A stretch of 64,000 nucleotides of DNA from an uncultured Leptolyngbyaceae cyanobacterium (GTDB lineage: Bacteria; Cyanobacteriota; Cyanobacteriia; Leptolyngbyales; Leptolyngbyaceae), in contig CALIDI010000031.1 in NCBI GenBank assembly GCA_938023035.1, positions 29,859 to 93,858 of the forward strand. The letters are read 5' to 3'. The notes under the pieces were generated by a model. The model ran no database searches. It worked only from the letters and a program-made list of their open reading frames with translations, and was not told the origin of the DNA. The number at the start of each line of letters is the position of its first letter. Positions within the stretch are counted from its first letter, which is position 1. This document shows positions 55,021 to 64,000 of the stretch, piece after piece. A program made the position numbers and the translations under genes.

Positions 55021-55217
55021 ATTGGCTCTGCGCTTGGAACGATGGACTCAATCAAGACACAAAGGGCGCGTTTAGGTGGGCCGCGCTCTGGTAAAGAGCC
55101 TCCGGGTAAATAGTCTTCTGTAATAGGTGCCGTCGGCCTGTAAAGACGTCTTTGGGTCGCTTCAATTTACAAGCCTTGGCTGTCATCCGGAGTGCGGTTC
55201 GCCACAATTGCATTACT

Positions 55218-56054
55218 CTACTCGGCTGGCGTTGTCACAATTCCCGTAGTGGGTGAACTGGGGCTGGCAATTGCCTGTACAGGAATGCGTCCGGCCTTGT
55301 AGGCTAAGCGCCCGGCAAGTGTTGCCAGGCCCATTGCCCGTGCCATCATCGCTGGGTGCTCAGCCCGGGCGATCGCCGTGTTAATCAACAGTGCATCAGC
55401 TCCCAACTCCATGGCCTGGGTGGCTTCACTGGGGGTACCAATCCCTGCATCCACTACCACCGGGATTTTTACCGTCTCAATAATAATTTGGATATTGGCC
55501 GCATTCTTCAGACCCTGGCCAGAACCAATCGGAGAGCCGAGGGGCATCACTGTAGCGCAGCCCACTTCTTCTAGCCGCTTTGCCAGCAGTGGATCGGCAT
55601 TGATATAAGGCAAGACGACAAACCCTTCCTGAACCAGTTGCTCGGCAGCTTCTAGCGTGCCAATCGGGTCAGGTAAAAGATATTTAGGGTCAGGAATCAC
55701 CTCTAACTTGACAAAGTGATTCTCTTCCTGACCTAGCAGCTTGGCCATTTCCCGCCCTAGCCGTGCGACCCGAATCGCTTCCTCAGCGGTTTTGCAGCCT
55801 GCCGTATTGGGCAACATCCAAATCTTTGACCAGTCAATTGCCTCCGCTAAGCCTTCATGCCCAGGGGCATGCGTTTGCACCCGGCGCACAGCTACGGTGA
55901 CAATTTCGCAACCACTTTCGGCAATGCTTTGGCGCATTTCATCAAAGTTGCGGTATTTGCCGGTACCAGTCATCAGTCGTGACTGAAAGGTGCGTCCGGC
56001 AATGGTCAGGGGATCATTGAGCAGACGCTCAACGGGTGTGTCTAGGGTTTGCAT
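55218..56054 (-). CDS. thiG: Thiazole synthase
   Basis: From the ATG at 56054 (GGA 10 nt upstream) the protein is 278 residues. It has '[19 protein letters not shown]', '[19 protein letters not shown]', the catalytic-lysine strand '[16 protein letters not shown]', '[16 protein letters not shown]' and '[30 protein letters not shown]', as in ThiG. It makes the thiazole phosphate of thiamine from DXP, glycine imine and ThiS thiocarboxylate. No TPP riboswitch motif was seen upstream. An extended frame to 56144 is not homologous. Confidence 0.96.
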   Translation of the reverse strand: MQTLDTPVERLLNDPLTIAGRTFQSRLMTGTGKYRNFDEMRQSIAESGCEIVTVAVRRVQTHAPGHEGLAEAIDWSKIWMLPNTAGCKTAEEAIRVARLGREMAKLLGQEENHFVKLEVIPDPKYLLPDPIGTLEAAEQLVQEGFVVLPYINADPLLAKRLEEVGCATVMPLGSPIGSGQGLKNAANIQIIIETVKIPVVVDAGIGTPSEATQAMELGADALLINTAIARAEHPAMMARAMGLATLAGRLAYKAGRIPVQAIASPSSPTTGIVTTPAE

Positions 56055-56341
56055 TGCTGAAGATTCCTTACAGTAGTGATTTGGCTGAGTTTGGTGGCTT
56101 TGCTGCGGCGAGAGCAAGGCGGCCCTTCCCTGAGACAACGTCAACAGGTCGAACGCTGACCAGGTTAGGGTGGCATTGCTGCGGCGAACTCAAACCAAAC
56201 CTGAAGATTTATTGTAATTCCTTAGTGAAGTTTCTTTAGTAACCGTTGCAAGTTGATTACTTTGAGAGCAATTGCTGATGTTTCCACCTACCCTGAAGAC
56301 GGGAGGGCTTGATTTTAGGCATTTAGATAAGGATCACAAGC

Positions 56342-56551
56342 ATGAAAGGTATCACCGCGATCGCGTTGCTGGCTCTTAGCCTGGTAGATGACGCGATTTT
56401 GCTCGGAATTTCCCAGATTGGGTTACACATTTCTTGGTTTCATCACTTGATTCCGGTGATTTGGTTCGTCATGATTCTGACCATCGCCTCGCACTTTATG
56501 CCCAAAAAGGTCTCTAGTCATCGGTTTTGGCGATGTTTGCGGCACCCCTAA
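56342..56551 (+). CDS. Possible 69-residue membrane protein
   Basis: An ATG with AAGGA 8 nt upstream opens a 69-residue product with two hydrophobic segments (about 4-25 and 32-52) and a basic tail 'PKKVSSHRFWRCLRHP'. Composition and ribosome binding site favour a real small membrane protein; no family is recognised. Confidence 0.4.
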   Translation: MKGITAIALLALSLVDDAILLGISQIGLHISWFHHLIPVIWFVMILTIASHFMPKKVSSHRFWRCLRHP

Positions 56552-56781
56552 TCCTGCTACGCGGAATCCAAAGTACTCTGTTAGAAGGGTAGAGCCTTGC
56601 AAAGGGTAGAATCCTCAGTTTTTTGTGTTCTAAGCTTTTTGAACTGCTGACTCATTGCCACTGGGGTTTAACTCTGGTTTACCAAAGCGGCTGAGGACGC
56701 CGAACCTCTGAAACACCAAATCTTCTCAAAAAAAGGGAACTACAATTTTGATGTAGAACCTTTGTACGTTGGAAATGGTTT

Positions 56782-57573
56782 ATGGATTTTGCGATCGTTG
56801 CCGCGATCGCCCTGGCGGTTGCGGGCTATATGGCAGGGTCAGTTCGGATCATTAAAGAAGGAAATGTTGCGGTTGTCGAACGGCTGGGTAAATATCAGCG
56901 CACCATGGGATCGGGGCTGAATTTTGTCGTGCCGTTACTGGATACGGTATTGGTTGAAACAACCCGCGAACAATTCATTGACATTGAACCACAAAAGGCA
57001 ATGACCCGTGACCGAGCCAACGTTGAAGTCGATGCCATCTTGTTTTGGCGCATTCTCGATTTGCGCAAGGCCTACTACGAAGTTGAAGAGTTAGACGAAA
57101 GCCTGAAGCAGCTTGTCATCACAACCCTGCGATCAGAGATTGGGCAGTTGCCGTTGGAAGATTTAATCTCCTCACGGGATGCGATTAATCGCCAGATTAT
57201 GCTCAACCTGGATCGAGAAACCCAAGGTTGGGGCGTCAAGATTGTGCGGGTGGAGATTCAAGAAATTAAACTATCTGAAGATTTGATGAAGGCCCGCGAC
57301 GCTGAGTTGGCGGCTGAAAGCCGACGTAAAGCAAAGGAGTCGGAAGCAAAGGCTGCAGTCGAGTCGATTCGAATCATTTCGGATGCTTTGCGCGACTCCA
57401 GTAACCCTAGGGTAACGTTGCAATACCTACTGGTAAAGAGTTATATCGAGGCACAACAAGATGTTAGCAAGAGTGAAAACGCCAAAATTATCTTTATGGA
57501 TCCAAAGGCGCTGACGGAAGCGACTAGCGAGTTTATTGTTGCAGAAGAGCTAGAACCGGGTAAAGGCGGTTGA
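56782..57573 (+). CDS. SPFH/stomatin-like membrane protein
   Basis: The 263-residue protein has one N-terminal membrane segment (about 3-20), then the SPFH/Band 7 domain: 'GNVAVVERLGKYQRTMGSGLNFVVPLLDTV', 'MTRDRANVEVDAILFWRILDLRKAYYEV' and 'GVKIVRVEIQEIKLSEDLMKA', ending with a coiled-coil region of 'AESRRKAKESEAKA'. Stomatins form membrane rings that scaffold proteases and channels. Here it is convergent with ftsH, a known partner of SPFH proteins, though separately transcribed. No NfeD gene is next to it. Confidence 0.92.
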   Translation: MDFAIVAAIALAVAGYMAGSVRIIKEGNVAVVERLGKYQRTMGSGLNFVVPLLDTVLVETTREQFIDIEPQKAMTRDRANVEVDAILFWRILDLRKAYYEVEELDESLKQLVITTLRSEIGQLPLEDLISSRDAINRQIMLNLDRETQGWGVKIVRVEIQEIKLSEDLMKARDAELAAESRRKAKESEAKAAVESIRIISDALRDSSNPRVTLQYLLVKSYIEAQQDVSKSENAKIIFMDPKALTEATSEFIVAEELEPGKGG

Positions 57574-57624
57574 GAAATGGTCGGCAGGGAGAATGAACAG
57601 GAAGCAGGCCAAAGTCTGGCTAAC

Positions 57625-57661
57625 AAAAAGCGATCGCCCCCATTAGCCAAAGAGCGATCGC
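57625..57661 (-). terminator. Terminator built from two HIP1 palindromes, after ftsH
   Basis: On the minus strand GCGATCGC (57654-57661) and GCGATCGC (57630-57637) pair as an 8-bp stem with a 16-nt loop, followed by TTTTTG. It begins 33 nt after the ftsH stop. Confidence 0.6.
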
Positions 57662-57693
57662 ATCGCATTAATTAAAATATAGTACAAAAGAAC

Positions 57694-59634
57694 TTATGAG
57701 ACAAGGCCGGTTTGCATCAGCGTTGTTCCTTCTGGTAACTTGCCAGTCAGCAGCCATGGGGCCATCTCATCGGGAGCCACAGCGCGGCCCAGTTTCTCTC
57801 GCAGGCCAGAGCCTTCTAACACCTCTTGATTCAGAAGCTCTTGGGCGGTTTCCTCTAGCAGATTCTGATTCGCCTTGAGGATTGCCAGAGCAACGTGGTG
57901 GGCGTTATCCACAATTTCTTTAACCTCTCGGTCGATTTCCTCCATCACCTTGGGGCTAACGGGGCGGCGGGGTGATGAGTACCCCTCCAAAAACTGCATT
58001 TGCTGTTTTTCAAAGGCAACTGGCCCCAGGTGGTCGCTCATACCATAGAGGGTAATCGAGCGCTCGGCCAGATCGGTCGCCTTTTGAATGTCATCACTGG
58101 CACCCGTCGAGACATTGTTATTAAAGATAATCTCCTCGGCAGAACGGCCTCCCAGCAAGGTAGCAATTCGGCCTCGAATTTCATCTTCTGCCATCAAAAA
58201 GCGGTCTTCTTCAGGGAGTTGCAGCGTATACCCGAGGGCACCAACCCCACGTGGCACAATCGAGATTTTCTCGACCTTGCCTGCACCGGGCATCAGCGCT
58301 CCGACAATGGCATGGCCGACTTCGTGGTAGGCCACCCGCTTTTTCTCCTGCTCGTTGAGAACGCGTGATTTTTTCTCTAACCCGGCAATCACCCGCTCAA
58401 TCGCCTCGGCAAAATCAGCCATGGTCACCGATGCTCGATTGTTACGGGCTGCTAGCAGGGCGGCCTCATTCACCAGGTTGGCTAAGTCTGCTCCGACAAA
58501 GCCAGGGGTGCGTACCGCAATTTTTTCTAGATCTACATCCTCTGATAGTTTGACATTACGGGCATGGACGTTGAGGATAGCAGCGCGGCCAATTTTATCA
58601 GGACGATCCACAACTACTTGACGATCAAACCGTCCTGGACGCCGTAGAGCAGGGTCCAGCACCTCTGGTCGGTTTGTTGCAGCCAGCAAAATTACGCCCG
58701 TATTGGCCTCAAATCCATCCATTTCGGTAAGTAGCTGGTTGAGGGTTTGTTCGCGTTCATCGTTACCACCCATGACTCCGTTTTGGGCGCGGGATTTGCC
58801 CAGGGCATCGAGTTCGTCGATAAAGACAATGCAGGGGGCGTTTTGCTTGGCCTGGTCAAACAGGTCGCGCACCCGTGAAGCGCCGACACCAACAAAGAGT
58901 TCAATAAACTCTGAGCCAGAGATACTGTAAAAGGGGACGCCCGCTTCCCCTGCGATCGCCTTAGCGAGTAAGGTTTTACCCGTTCCTGGTGGCCCTACCA
59001 GCAACACCCCCTTGGGAATTTTGGCCCCTAACCGGGTGTATTTGCCCGCATTTTTGAGGAAATCCACGATTTCTTGAAGTTCAGCCTTTGCCTCATCGAC
59101 GCCGGCCACATCGGGAAACTTAACGCCCGTGCTGCCTTCTGAATAAATGCGGGCTTTGCTCTTGCCAACAGTCAGGGCTGCGGGGCCACCCCCCTGGCGA
59201 TTGAGTAAAAAGCCCCAGATCCCGAAGAAAATTAGAGGCGGCACAACCCAGCTCAAAAGGGTGCTAATCCAGCCATTTTGACTGGGGGGCGGTGCACCAA
59301 ATTCAACGTTATGCTCGCGCAAAATCTTGGGCAAGTCCAGGTCAATTGCCACTGGTGTTGTGGTGTAGATACGGGGACGGGCTTCTGCTGGGGTGTTAGC
59401 ATCGGGCTTAAGGGTAAACTCGATTTTTTCGGCACTGACTAGGGCACGGTCTACCTTGCCAGCCGTTACCTGGTCAATAAAGTCACTGTAGGCAACTTGG
59501 GGTGGACGCGGCCCAAAACTCGGAATCACGTAGTTTAGCAATAAGAGGAGTGCCAGCAGAATCAAAAGGCTGCCTCCTAACTGACGCGGTCTAGGGGCTT
59601 GAAAGGGAGATTTGTTGCGGGTATCAACGGGCAT
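57694..59634 (-). CDS. ftsH: ATP-dependent zinc metalloprotease FtsH
   Basis: About 646 residues from the ATG at 59634, which has AGGAG at 10-14 nt; ATGs at 59640 and 59664 are alternatives. (Numbers below use 59664 as residue 1.) Two membrane helices flank a lumenal domain (about 31-50 and 132-155). The AAA+ module has Walker A GPPGTGKT (224-231), Walker B '[12 protein letters not shown]' and the second region of homology with '[10 protein letters not shown]'. The protease has HEVGH (447-451). FtsH degrades damaged membrane proteins, in cyanobacteria notably photosystem II D1. Probably the homologue related to Synechocystis FtsH1 or FtsH3. Confidence 0.96.
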   Translation of the reverse strand: MPVDTRNKSPFQAPRPRQLGGSLLILLALLLLLNYVIPSFGPRPPQVAYSDFIDQVTAGKVDRALVSAEKIEFTLKPDANTPAEARPRIYTTTPVAIDLDLPKILREHNVEFGAPPPSQNGWISTLLSWVVPPLIFFGIWGFLLNRQGGGPAALTVGKSKARIYSEGSTGVKFPDVAGVDEAKAELQEIVDFLKNAGKYTRLGAKIPKGVLLVGPPGTGKTLLAKAIAGEAGVPFYSISGSEFIELFVGVGASRVRDLFDQAKQNAPCIVFIDELDALGKSRAQNGVMGGNDEREQTLNQLLTEMDGFEANTGVILLAATNRPEVLDPALRRPGRFDRQVVVDRPDKIGRAAILNVHARNVKLSEDVDLEKIAVRTPGFVGADLANLVNEAALLAARNNRASVTMADFAEAIERVIAGLEKKSRVLNEQEKKRVAYHEVGHAIVGALMPGAGKVEKISIVPRGVGALGYTLQLPEEDRFLMAEDEIRGRIATLLGGRSAEEIIFNNNVSTGASDDIQKATDLAERSITLYGMSDHLGPVAFEKQQMQFLEGYSSPRRPVSPKVMEEIDREVKEIVDNAHHVALAILKANQNLLEETAQELLNQEVLEGSGLREKLGRAVAPDEMAPWLLTGKLPEGTTLMQTGLVS

Positions 59635-59664
59635 AGCCATCGCTCCTATAGATGACTGCTGCAC

Positions 59665-60086
59665 CCTGCTTAGAATTCTTTAAATGGAGGCACAGCAGCC
59701 GGAAGGTCTCTTAAAAATATTGTAAAGAGTTGGTTGCGATCGCCTGGATGTGGAAATCCCTACCTCTATACTCAGGAACGGCTCGTTAGTTGGGTCTAAA
59801 TTTAACCCTATTGATACTCGCTACTTCCATACTCGAGAACGACTGATTGTGGATGCTAAGAAGCAAAGTCATGGCTTGAACAACGCTCACGATGTTCTCG
59901 CATGGATACTGGTCGAAGTGTTTCCGTAGTATAGGCGGCTGCCACAAGCTACAAGATTTCCTGTCCCTGAATAGTCCTGAATAATTGGGACAAAGAGGGA
60001 GATGATTGTGGTGCGCCAATCAGCCTCCCAGATTGGATTGTTTAGAGCCGTCTTTACCCTGACGATCATTAACGGAGTCACTCACA
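59665..60086. other. Divergent intergenic region between ftsH and dedA
   Basis: About 420 bp. There is a diverged pair of ATACTC-AACG sequences around 59766-59795 and 59828-59853 and a TGTCCC/GGGACA inverted repeat near 59962-59994. No gene is recognised. Confidence 0.4.
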
Positions 60087-60725
60087 ATGGATGCCTGGCT
60101 GGCAAGCACTATCCCCGCCCTCATGGAGCGTATGGGCTATTGGGGCATCGCGCTCCTGATGTTTTTAGAAAATTTATTTCCGCCGATTCCCTCTGAGTTG
60201 ATCATGCCTTTGGCTGGGTTTGCCGTAGCCAGAGGTCAGCTCAATCTGGGGCTAGCTATTGGGGCAGGGGTCTTAGGGACGCTCTTAGGAGCACTTCCCT
60301 GGTATTACTTAGGGGCATCGGTGGGTGAAGCCCGTCTGCGTCGATGGATCCATCGTTATGGTAGGTGGCTCACTCTCTCAGAAGCAGAAATGACCCGTGC
60401 TAATCGTTGGTTTCGGCGGCATGGTGGCAAAACAGTATTGCTCTGTCGTCTCGTTCCAGGGGTGCGCACGCTGATTTCCTTGCCTGCCGGCATCAATCGC
60501 ATGGCGATCGCCCAATTCTTGACCTATTCTGCCGTCGGTACGACGCTTTGGGTCGGTTTACTCACTTACCTGGGTTATGCCCTAGGGGAGCGCTATGACC
60601 AGGTAAATCGCTATCTCGGCCCTGCCGCTCAATCCGTGCTCTTTAGTCTATTACTCGGTTTTGGCGGTTTTGTTCTTGTGAGAAAACAGCATCGTCGTGC
60701 CTCTAGGGTTCGTAACCGAAGTTAG
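60087..60725 (+). CDS. DedA-family membrane protein
   Basis: The 212-residue protein has 'ENLFPPIPSELIMPLAGF' (the characteristic acidic re-entrant loop), 'GTLLGALPWYYLGASVGEARLRRWIHRYG' and 'HGGKTVLLCRLVPGVRTLISLPAGINRM' (F/L-x-x-R-x-x-P-x-x-R), then two C-terminal helices. DedA proteins flip undecaprenyl phosphate or phospholipids. GGAG precedes the ATG. Confidence 0.93.
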   Translation: MDAWLASTIPALMERMGYWGIALLMFLENLFPPIPSELIMPLAGFAVARGQLNLGLAIGAGVLGTLLGALPWYYLGASVGEARLRRWIHRYGRWLTLSEAEMTRANRWFRRHGGKTVLLCRLVPGVRTLISLPAGINRMAIAQFLTYSAVGTTLWVGLLTYLGYALGERYDQVNRYLGPAAQSVLFSLLLGFGGFVLVRKQHRRASRVRNRS

Positions 60726-60736
60726 AGAAGTTGGTT

Positions 60737-60791
60737 GCCATCGTTTCCCAGCTTCACCCGGTCTGAAGATCCGCCAATGGGAAACCGTGGC
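60737..60791 (+). terminator. Hairpin between dedA and exoD-like genes
   Basis: GCCATCGTTTCCCA (60737-60750) and TGGGAAACCGTGGC (60778-60791) form a stem of about 13 pairs with one mismatch, with an inner CTTC/GAAG pairing. It starts 12 nt after the dedA stop. A weak T-rich tract follows. Confidence 0.45.
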
Positions 60792-60888
60792 TACAGCGCT
60801 TGTTTTGCCAGTTTCTTGACAAGTTATTTTTTCGATGTTGGTATTCTTTTGATTGGTTAGCAGCATTCTTCAAACCAGGAGTTTTGGC

Positions 60889-61515
60889 ATGGCAAAGTTG
60901 TCGGTTGAATTGCAGCGGTATTTTTTTGAGGAGGAGCGATCGCTCCATATCACCCTGCCCGAAATCTTAAGCCTGGCAGGGGAACGCATTTTTGGGTTTT
61001 TATTTGTGCTGTTATCTTTACCTTCTGCTTTGCCTGTGCCTGCACCCGGCTATTCTGTACCTTTTGGGGTGGCTATTTTTCTGCTGGCGTTGCAACTGCT
61101 GGCCGGTGCCAAAACCCCCTGGCTGCCCAACTGGTTTGCGAACCATCCCCTGGAACTTAAGACAGTTCAGGGCATTCTAAGAAAGGGAATTCCCTGGCTG
61201 CAGCGGATTGAAGCCATCTCCCGACCTCGACTCCTCCCTATTTGTACCAGTTTTCCAGGGCGGATTGCCATTGGTGTCTTGATTTCCCTCATGGGGGTGT
61301 CCATGATGATTCCCATTCCGGGTACCAACACTTTGCCTGCTATGGGCATTTTCATCAGTGGTTTTGGCCTGATGGAAGATGATGGGGCCATTACCTTGGC
61401 GGGTCTGGTAGTCTGCGTTTTGGGAGGAACCTTGACCCTCTCAATCTTACTAGCGTTGGCCTTTGGCGGTTCTAGCCTGTTGGATTTGCTGAAAACTTGG
61501 GTAAAAGGTTCGTAG
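60889..61515 (+). CDS. ExoD-family membrane protein
   Basis: From the ATG at 60889 (AGGAG upstream) the protein is 208 residues. It has 'LHITLPEILSLAGERIFGFLFVLLSLPSALPVPAPGYSVPFGVAIFLLALQLLAG', 'RPRLLPICTSFPGRIAIGVLISLMGVSMMIPIPGTNTLPAMGIFI', as in the ExoD family linked to exopolysaccharide production. About four to five helices are seen. It sits between dedA and an ABC exporter, consistent with envelope biogenesis; exact function is unknown. Confidence 0.85.
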   Translation: MAKLSVELQRYFFEEERSLHITLPEILSLAGERIFGFLFVLLSLPSALPVPAPGYSVPFGVAIFLLALQLLAGAKTPWLPNWFANHPLELKTVQGILRKGIPWLQRIEAISRPRLLPICTSFPGRIAIGVLISLMGVSMMIPIPGTNTLPAMGIFISGFGLMEDDGAITLAGLVVCVLGGTLTLSILLALAFGGSSLLDLLKTWVKGS

Positions 61516-61540
61516 GGGTAGCCAAGCAGGGATAATCATC

Positions 61541-63322
61541 ATGGTGAGTTTGTCGCTTACCTGCCCTTTACCCATCGAAACACCCTTGACCGGATTGAAA
61601 ACACGCGATCGCTATCGGGCGCTGCTGGCTGTCATTCGCCCTCAAACCCAGACGATTCTGCAAGCTCTCATATGTACCCTGGTATTCACAGCGGCCTGGC
61701 CACTCCTGGCAAAAATTGCTGGAGACATGGCTGGTTTGCTGGCGCGGGGGGATGTTGCTGCGATCGCTCGTCTGGCTGTTTTTTGCACCGGTATTTTTTC
61801 GGTGCAGAAGTTGGCCCAGTTTGGGCAAGATGCCCTGATGGCAAAGGCGGCTCTGGCGGTCGTGTACGATTTGCGTACCCAAGTCTATGCCCACCTACAA
61901 CGGCTTAGTTCTAGCTATTTTGAAACGGCCCAGAGTGGTGATCTGGCTTATCGCCTGACAGAAGAGATTGATCGAATTGGGGAAGTCGTGAATAAGGTAT
62001 TTCACCAATTCGTCCCCTGCATTTTGCAACTGATTGTGGTGCTGGGCTACATGATCTATCTCAACTGGCAACTGACCCTGGCGACCCTGCTCATTGCTCC
62101 GCTTATGGCCCTATTGGTTACCTGGTTTGGTGAGCAACTGCGTAAACTCTCCTATCGCAGCCAAAATCAGGTTTCTAACCTGTCAGCTTTATTGGTCGAA
62201 GTTTTTAGTGGTATCCGCCTAGTGCAGGCCTTCGCCGCTGAAGACTATACGCTCAAGCTCTTTTGCCAGGAGGCCGAAGCCAATCGGCGGGCGCGTTTTC
62301 GTACCGAGCAATTGAAGGCGATTCAATTCCCGGTTGTTGGGTTTCTTGAGGCGCTTTGTTTGCTGTTGTTCTTACTGCTGGGGGGCTGGCAAATTGCCCA
62401 GAAAAATCTCAGCGGGGAACAGTTTGTTAGCTATTTAACCGCTGTGTTGATGCTAATTGACCCGATTTCCCTGGCGACCAGTAACTACAACGAGTTTAAG
62501 CAGGGACAAGCATCGATTGATCGGGTCATGGAACTGCTCAACATTCAACCGACGGTTGAGGAGAAACCCAATGCGCTGGTGCTCCCAATGGTGACGGGGC
62601 GGGTTGAGTATCGCGATGTCTGCTTTAGTTATCAGCCAGGCAAGCCTGTGCTACAAAATTTAACCTTTTTAGCGATGCCGGGAGAGGCGATCGCTCTAGT
62701 AGGTTCTTCTGGAGCGGGCAAAACCACCGTTGTCAATCTGCTCAACCGCTTTTATGACCCCCAACAGGGGCAGGTGCGAATTGATGGCTACGATGTGCGT
62801 GATGTTACCCTGCGCAGCCTGCGGCGACAGATCGGCATCGTTCCCCAAGAGACCATCCTATTTTCTGGAACGATCGCCCAAAATATTGCCTTTGGGCAAG
62901 CTGACTTTGATTTAGCAGCGGTGCAATCGGCAGCGGAAATTGCCAACGCCCATCAATTTATTATCCAGTTTCCCCAGGGTTACCACACCTGGGTTGGAGA
63001 ACGTGGCGTTAACCTATCAGGGGGGCAGCGGCAACGGTTAGCGATCGCCCGGGCGGTTTTGCTCAATCCTCGGATTCTCATCCTGGATGAAGCCACCTCT
63101 GCCCTCGACTCAGAATCAGAAGCCTTGGTGCAAGAAGCGTTAGAGCGCTTAATGCAAAACCGTACGGTTTTGATGATTGCCCATCGCTTGGCGACTGTCC
63201 GCCGCGCTGATCGCATCCTGGTATTAGAAAAAGGTCAAGTGGTTGAGTCGGGCAGCCATAATGAGCTGCTGGAGCATGGTGGCCGCTACGCTCAACTGTA
63301 TACTCAGCAATTTCAGCAGTAG
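61541..63322 (+). CDS. MsbA-like ABC exporter (fused permease and ATPase)
   Basis: The 593-residue half-transporter has six helices in the first 320 residues and a C-terminal nucleotide-binding domain: Walker A 'GSSGAGKTT' (about 390-398), Q-loop 'IGIVPQETILFSGTIAQNI', signature 'NLSGGQRQRLAIARAVL', Walker B 'ILILDEATSALDSESE' and switch 'MIAHRLAT'. It acts as a dimer exporting lipids or other hydrophobic molecules. It starts 25 bp after exoD. Confidence 0.94.
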   Translation: MVSLSLTCPLPIETPLTGLKTRDRYRALLAVIRPQTQTILQALICTLVFTAAWPLLAKIAGDMAGLLARGDVAAIARLAVFCTGIFSVQKLAQFGQDALMAKAALAVVYDLRTQVYAHLQRLSSSYFETAQSGDLAYRLTEEIDRIGEVVNKVFHQFVPCILQLIVVLGYMIYLNWQLTLATLLIAPLMALLVTWFGEQLRKLSYRSQNQVSNLSALLVEVFSGIRLVQAFAAEDYTLKLFCQEAEANRRARFRTEQLKAIQFPVVGFLEALCLLLFLLLGGWQIAQKNLSGEQFVSYLTAVLMLIDPISLATSNYNEFKQGQASIDRVMELLNIQPTVEEKPNALVLPMVTGRVEYRDVCFSYQPGKPVLQNLTFLAMPGEAIALVGSSGAGKTTVVNLLNRFYDPQQGQVRIDGYDVRDVTLRSLRRQIGIVPQETILFSGTIAQNIAFGQADFDLAAVQSAAEIANAHQFIIQFPQGYHTWVGERGVNLSGGQRQRLAIARAVLLNPRILILDEATSALDSESEALVQEALERLMQNRTVLMIAHRLATVRRADRILVLEKGQVVESGSHNELLEHGGRYAQLYTQQFQQ

Positions 63323-63631
63323 CCCTCGACATTCTCCAGCAAACGCTCTTCTATTGAGAGCGAGTTGTATTGGACTTGACAAAATATTTCCAACAGGTGT
63401 TAATACTAATTATCAATAAGTTACTCGCCTTGCACGAGATATCCTTAACAAGTGTCTGTTTTGCGCAGTTCTTAGAATCAATAGTTTTGGGGCAAGCTTT
63501 ACAGGATTCTCAAGATTTCCAGAGCATAGGTGGAATTGGCTAGTGCGACTGATTGCGGAGTTGACGGCGTCAGTTGGCTGCTAACTTGTCGAACTTATTG
63601 AGAATTTAACCTATTTGGTGTGAGTGTCGTT
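63323..63631. other. Intergenic region before the SLH porin
   Basis: About 310 bp with an AT-rich core around 63370-63460, likely the promoter region of the porin gene. No other feature is seen. Confidence 0.4.
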
Positions 63632-64000
63632 ATGCATTCGTCCTTCTCTCGTGTTTTGTTTTTCAGTTCGGTTCTTGTTAGTTTGGGGGCGTTTTGCCTT
63701 CCGGAGGTTGCTGCTGCTCAGGCAAGTCCTGACACAGAGGCGATCGCAGAGGCAGCAACCACCAAACCGGCAAAGACCTCAGCCGTCGCTAGTGCAGCCG
63801 AAACAACTGCTCAGACGCCAGAAAATTTTGCCCTTTTATCAGAATCGGCCTTTGAGCAGGTGACTTCAGTTTCTCAGTTGACCGATGTGCGCCCGACTGA
63901 CTGGGCGTTTCAAGCGTTACAATCCCTGGTTGAGCGCTACGGCTGTATCGTGGGTTATCCGGATCGCACCTACCGAGGCAATCAGGCCCTGACTCGCTTC
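63632..64000 (+). CDS. SLH-domain iron-uptake porin, N-terminal part (cut by window edge)
   Basis: The frame from the ATG at 63632 stays open to the right edge (123 codons). It begins with a signal peptide ('VLFFSSVLVSLGAFCLPEVAAAQ'), an Ala/Thr-rich spacer (about 28-75), then 'VSQLTDVRPTDWAFQALQSLVERYGCIVGYPDRTYRGNQALTRF', an SLH domain. This layout is that of cyanobacterial SomA-type outer-membrane porins, whose SLH anchors to cell-wall polysaccharide and whose C-terminal barrel lies beyond this window. Confidence 0.85.
   Translation, partial: MHSSFSRVLFFSSVLVSLGAFCLPEVAAAQASPDTEAIAEAATTKPAKTSAVASAAETTAQTPENFALLSESAFEQVTSVSQLTDVRPTDWAFQALQSLVERYGCIVGYPDRTYRGNQALTRF

Larger units (their letters stand above)
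54764..55217. other. Intergenic region between tRNA-Gly and thiG
   Basis: Holds the tRNA terminator and repeat copy D; the remaining 200 bp up to the thiG stop show no feature. Confidence 0.45.

Noticed and set aside
56055..56341. TPP riboswitch upstream of thiG
   Set aside because: The conserved CTGAGA and downstream pairing segments are not found in the minus-strand leader.

Overview
The window is chromosomal DNA of a cyanobacterium, probably a filamentous Leptolyngbya-like lineage. This rests on cyanobacteria-restricted genes (ycf51, petL, PAM68-like, a CCB2/CCB4-like cytochrome b6f assembly factor, several cyanobacteria-only DUF families, an SLH-domain porin) and on very frequent HIP1 palindromes (GCGATCGC) inside and between genes. 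No prophage, complete insertion sequence, rRNA operon or CRISPR array is visible. Genes lie on both strands in short operons, typical of a core cyanobacterial genome.

Layout. 1-12.9 kb: truncated iron-dependent dehydrogenase, ycf51, a TPR protein, an IscA/SufA scaffold, a DUF6930-type protein, a fused double PTPS enzyme followed by petL, a divergent aldehyde dehydrogenase, a CbbX-like AAA+ ATPase, a putative lipoprotein, rplU-rpmA, the CCB factor and a PadR regulator. 13.3-19 kb: an SH3b-repeat exported protein broken by an in-frame stop, tRNA-Thr and tRNA-Tyr, rpsO-PAM68, DAHP synthase and a LOG-family protein. 19-30 kb: ABC1 kinase, sugar nucleotidyltransferase, smpB, tRNA-Leu, a ProA homologue, and a GbsR-type regulator with an adaptor/permease export pair. 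30-36 kb: CadD-like transporter; a three-gene unit of membrane desaturase, MetX-like alpha/beta-hydrolase and type III glutamine-synthetase-like ligase; and a convergent EamA exporter. 36-45.6 kb: serine hydrolase, fabI, a CPA1-type antiporter, a NarL/LuxR response regulator, and the chain purM-rsmA-ispE. 45.9-64 kb: RlpA, nagA, hisB, peroxiredoxin Q, Nudix hydrolase, coaX, an HD-domain protein, tRNA-Gly, thiG, an SPFH protein facing ftsH, DedA, ExoD, an MsbA-like ABC exporter and the start of an SLH porin.

Most genes are housekeeping: translation, amino-acid, cofactor and isoprenoid synthesis, membrane quality control and photosynthetic complex assembly. The most interesting observations are: (a) the desaturase/MetX-like/GlnT-like operon, which resembles a small amino-acid-derived natural-product pathway; (b) a roughly 117-nt element upstream of fabI whose inverted repeats fit a three-way-junction RNA with competing pairings; (c) an interspersed intergenic repeat family with four copies in 64 kb, one of which supplies the stop codon of a gene; (d) the clean in-frame stop in the SH3b protein; and (e) a degenerate catalytic dyad in one half of the fused PTPS protein. 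All calls come from reading the sequence; no database search was run.
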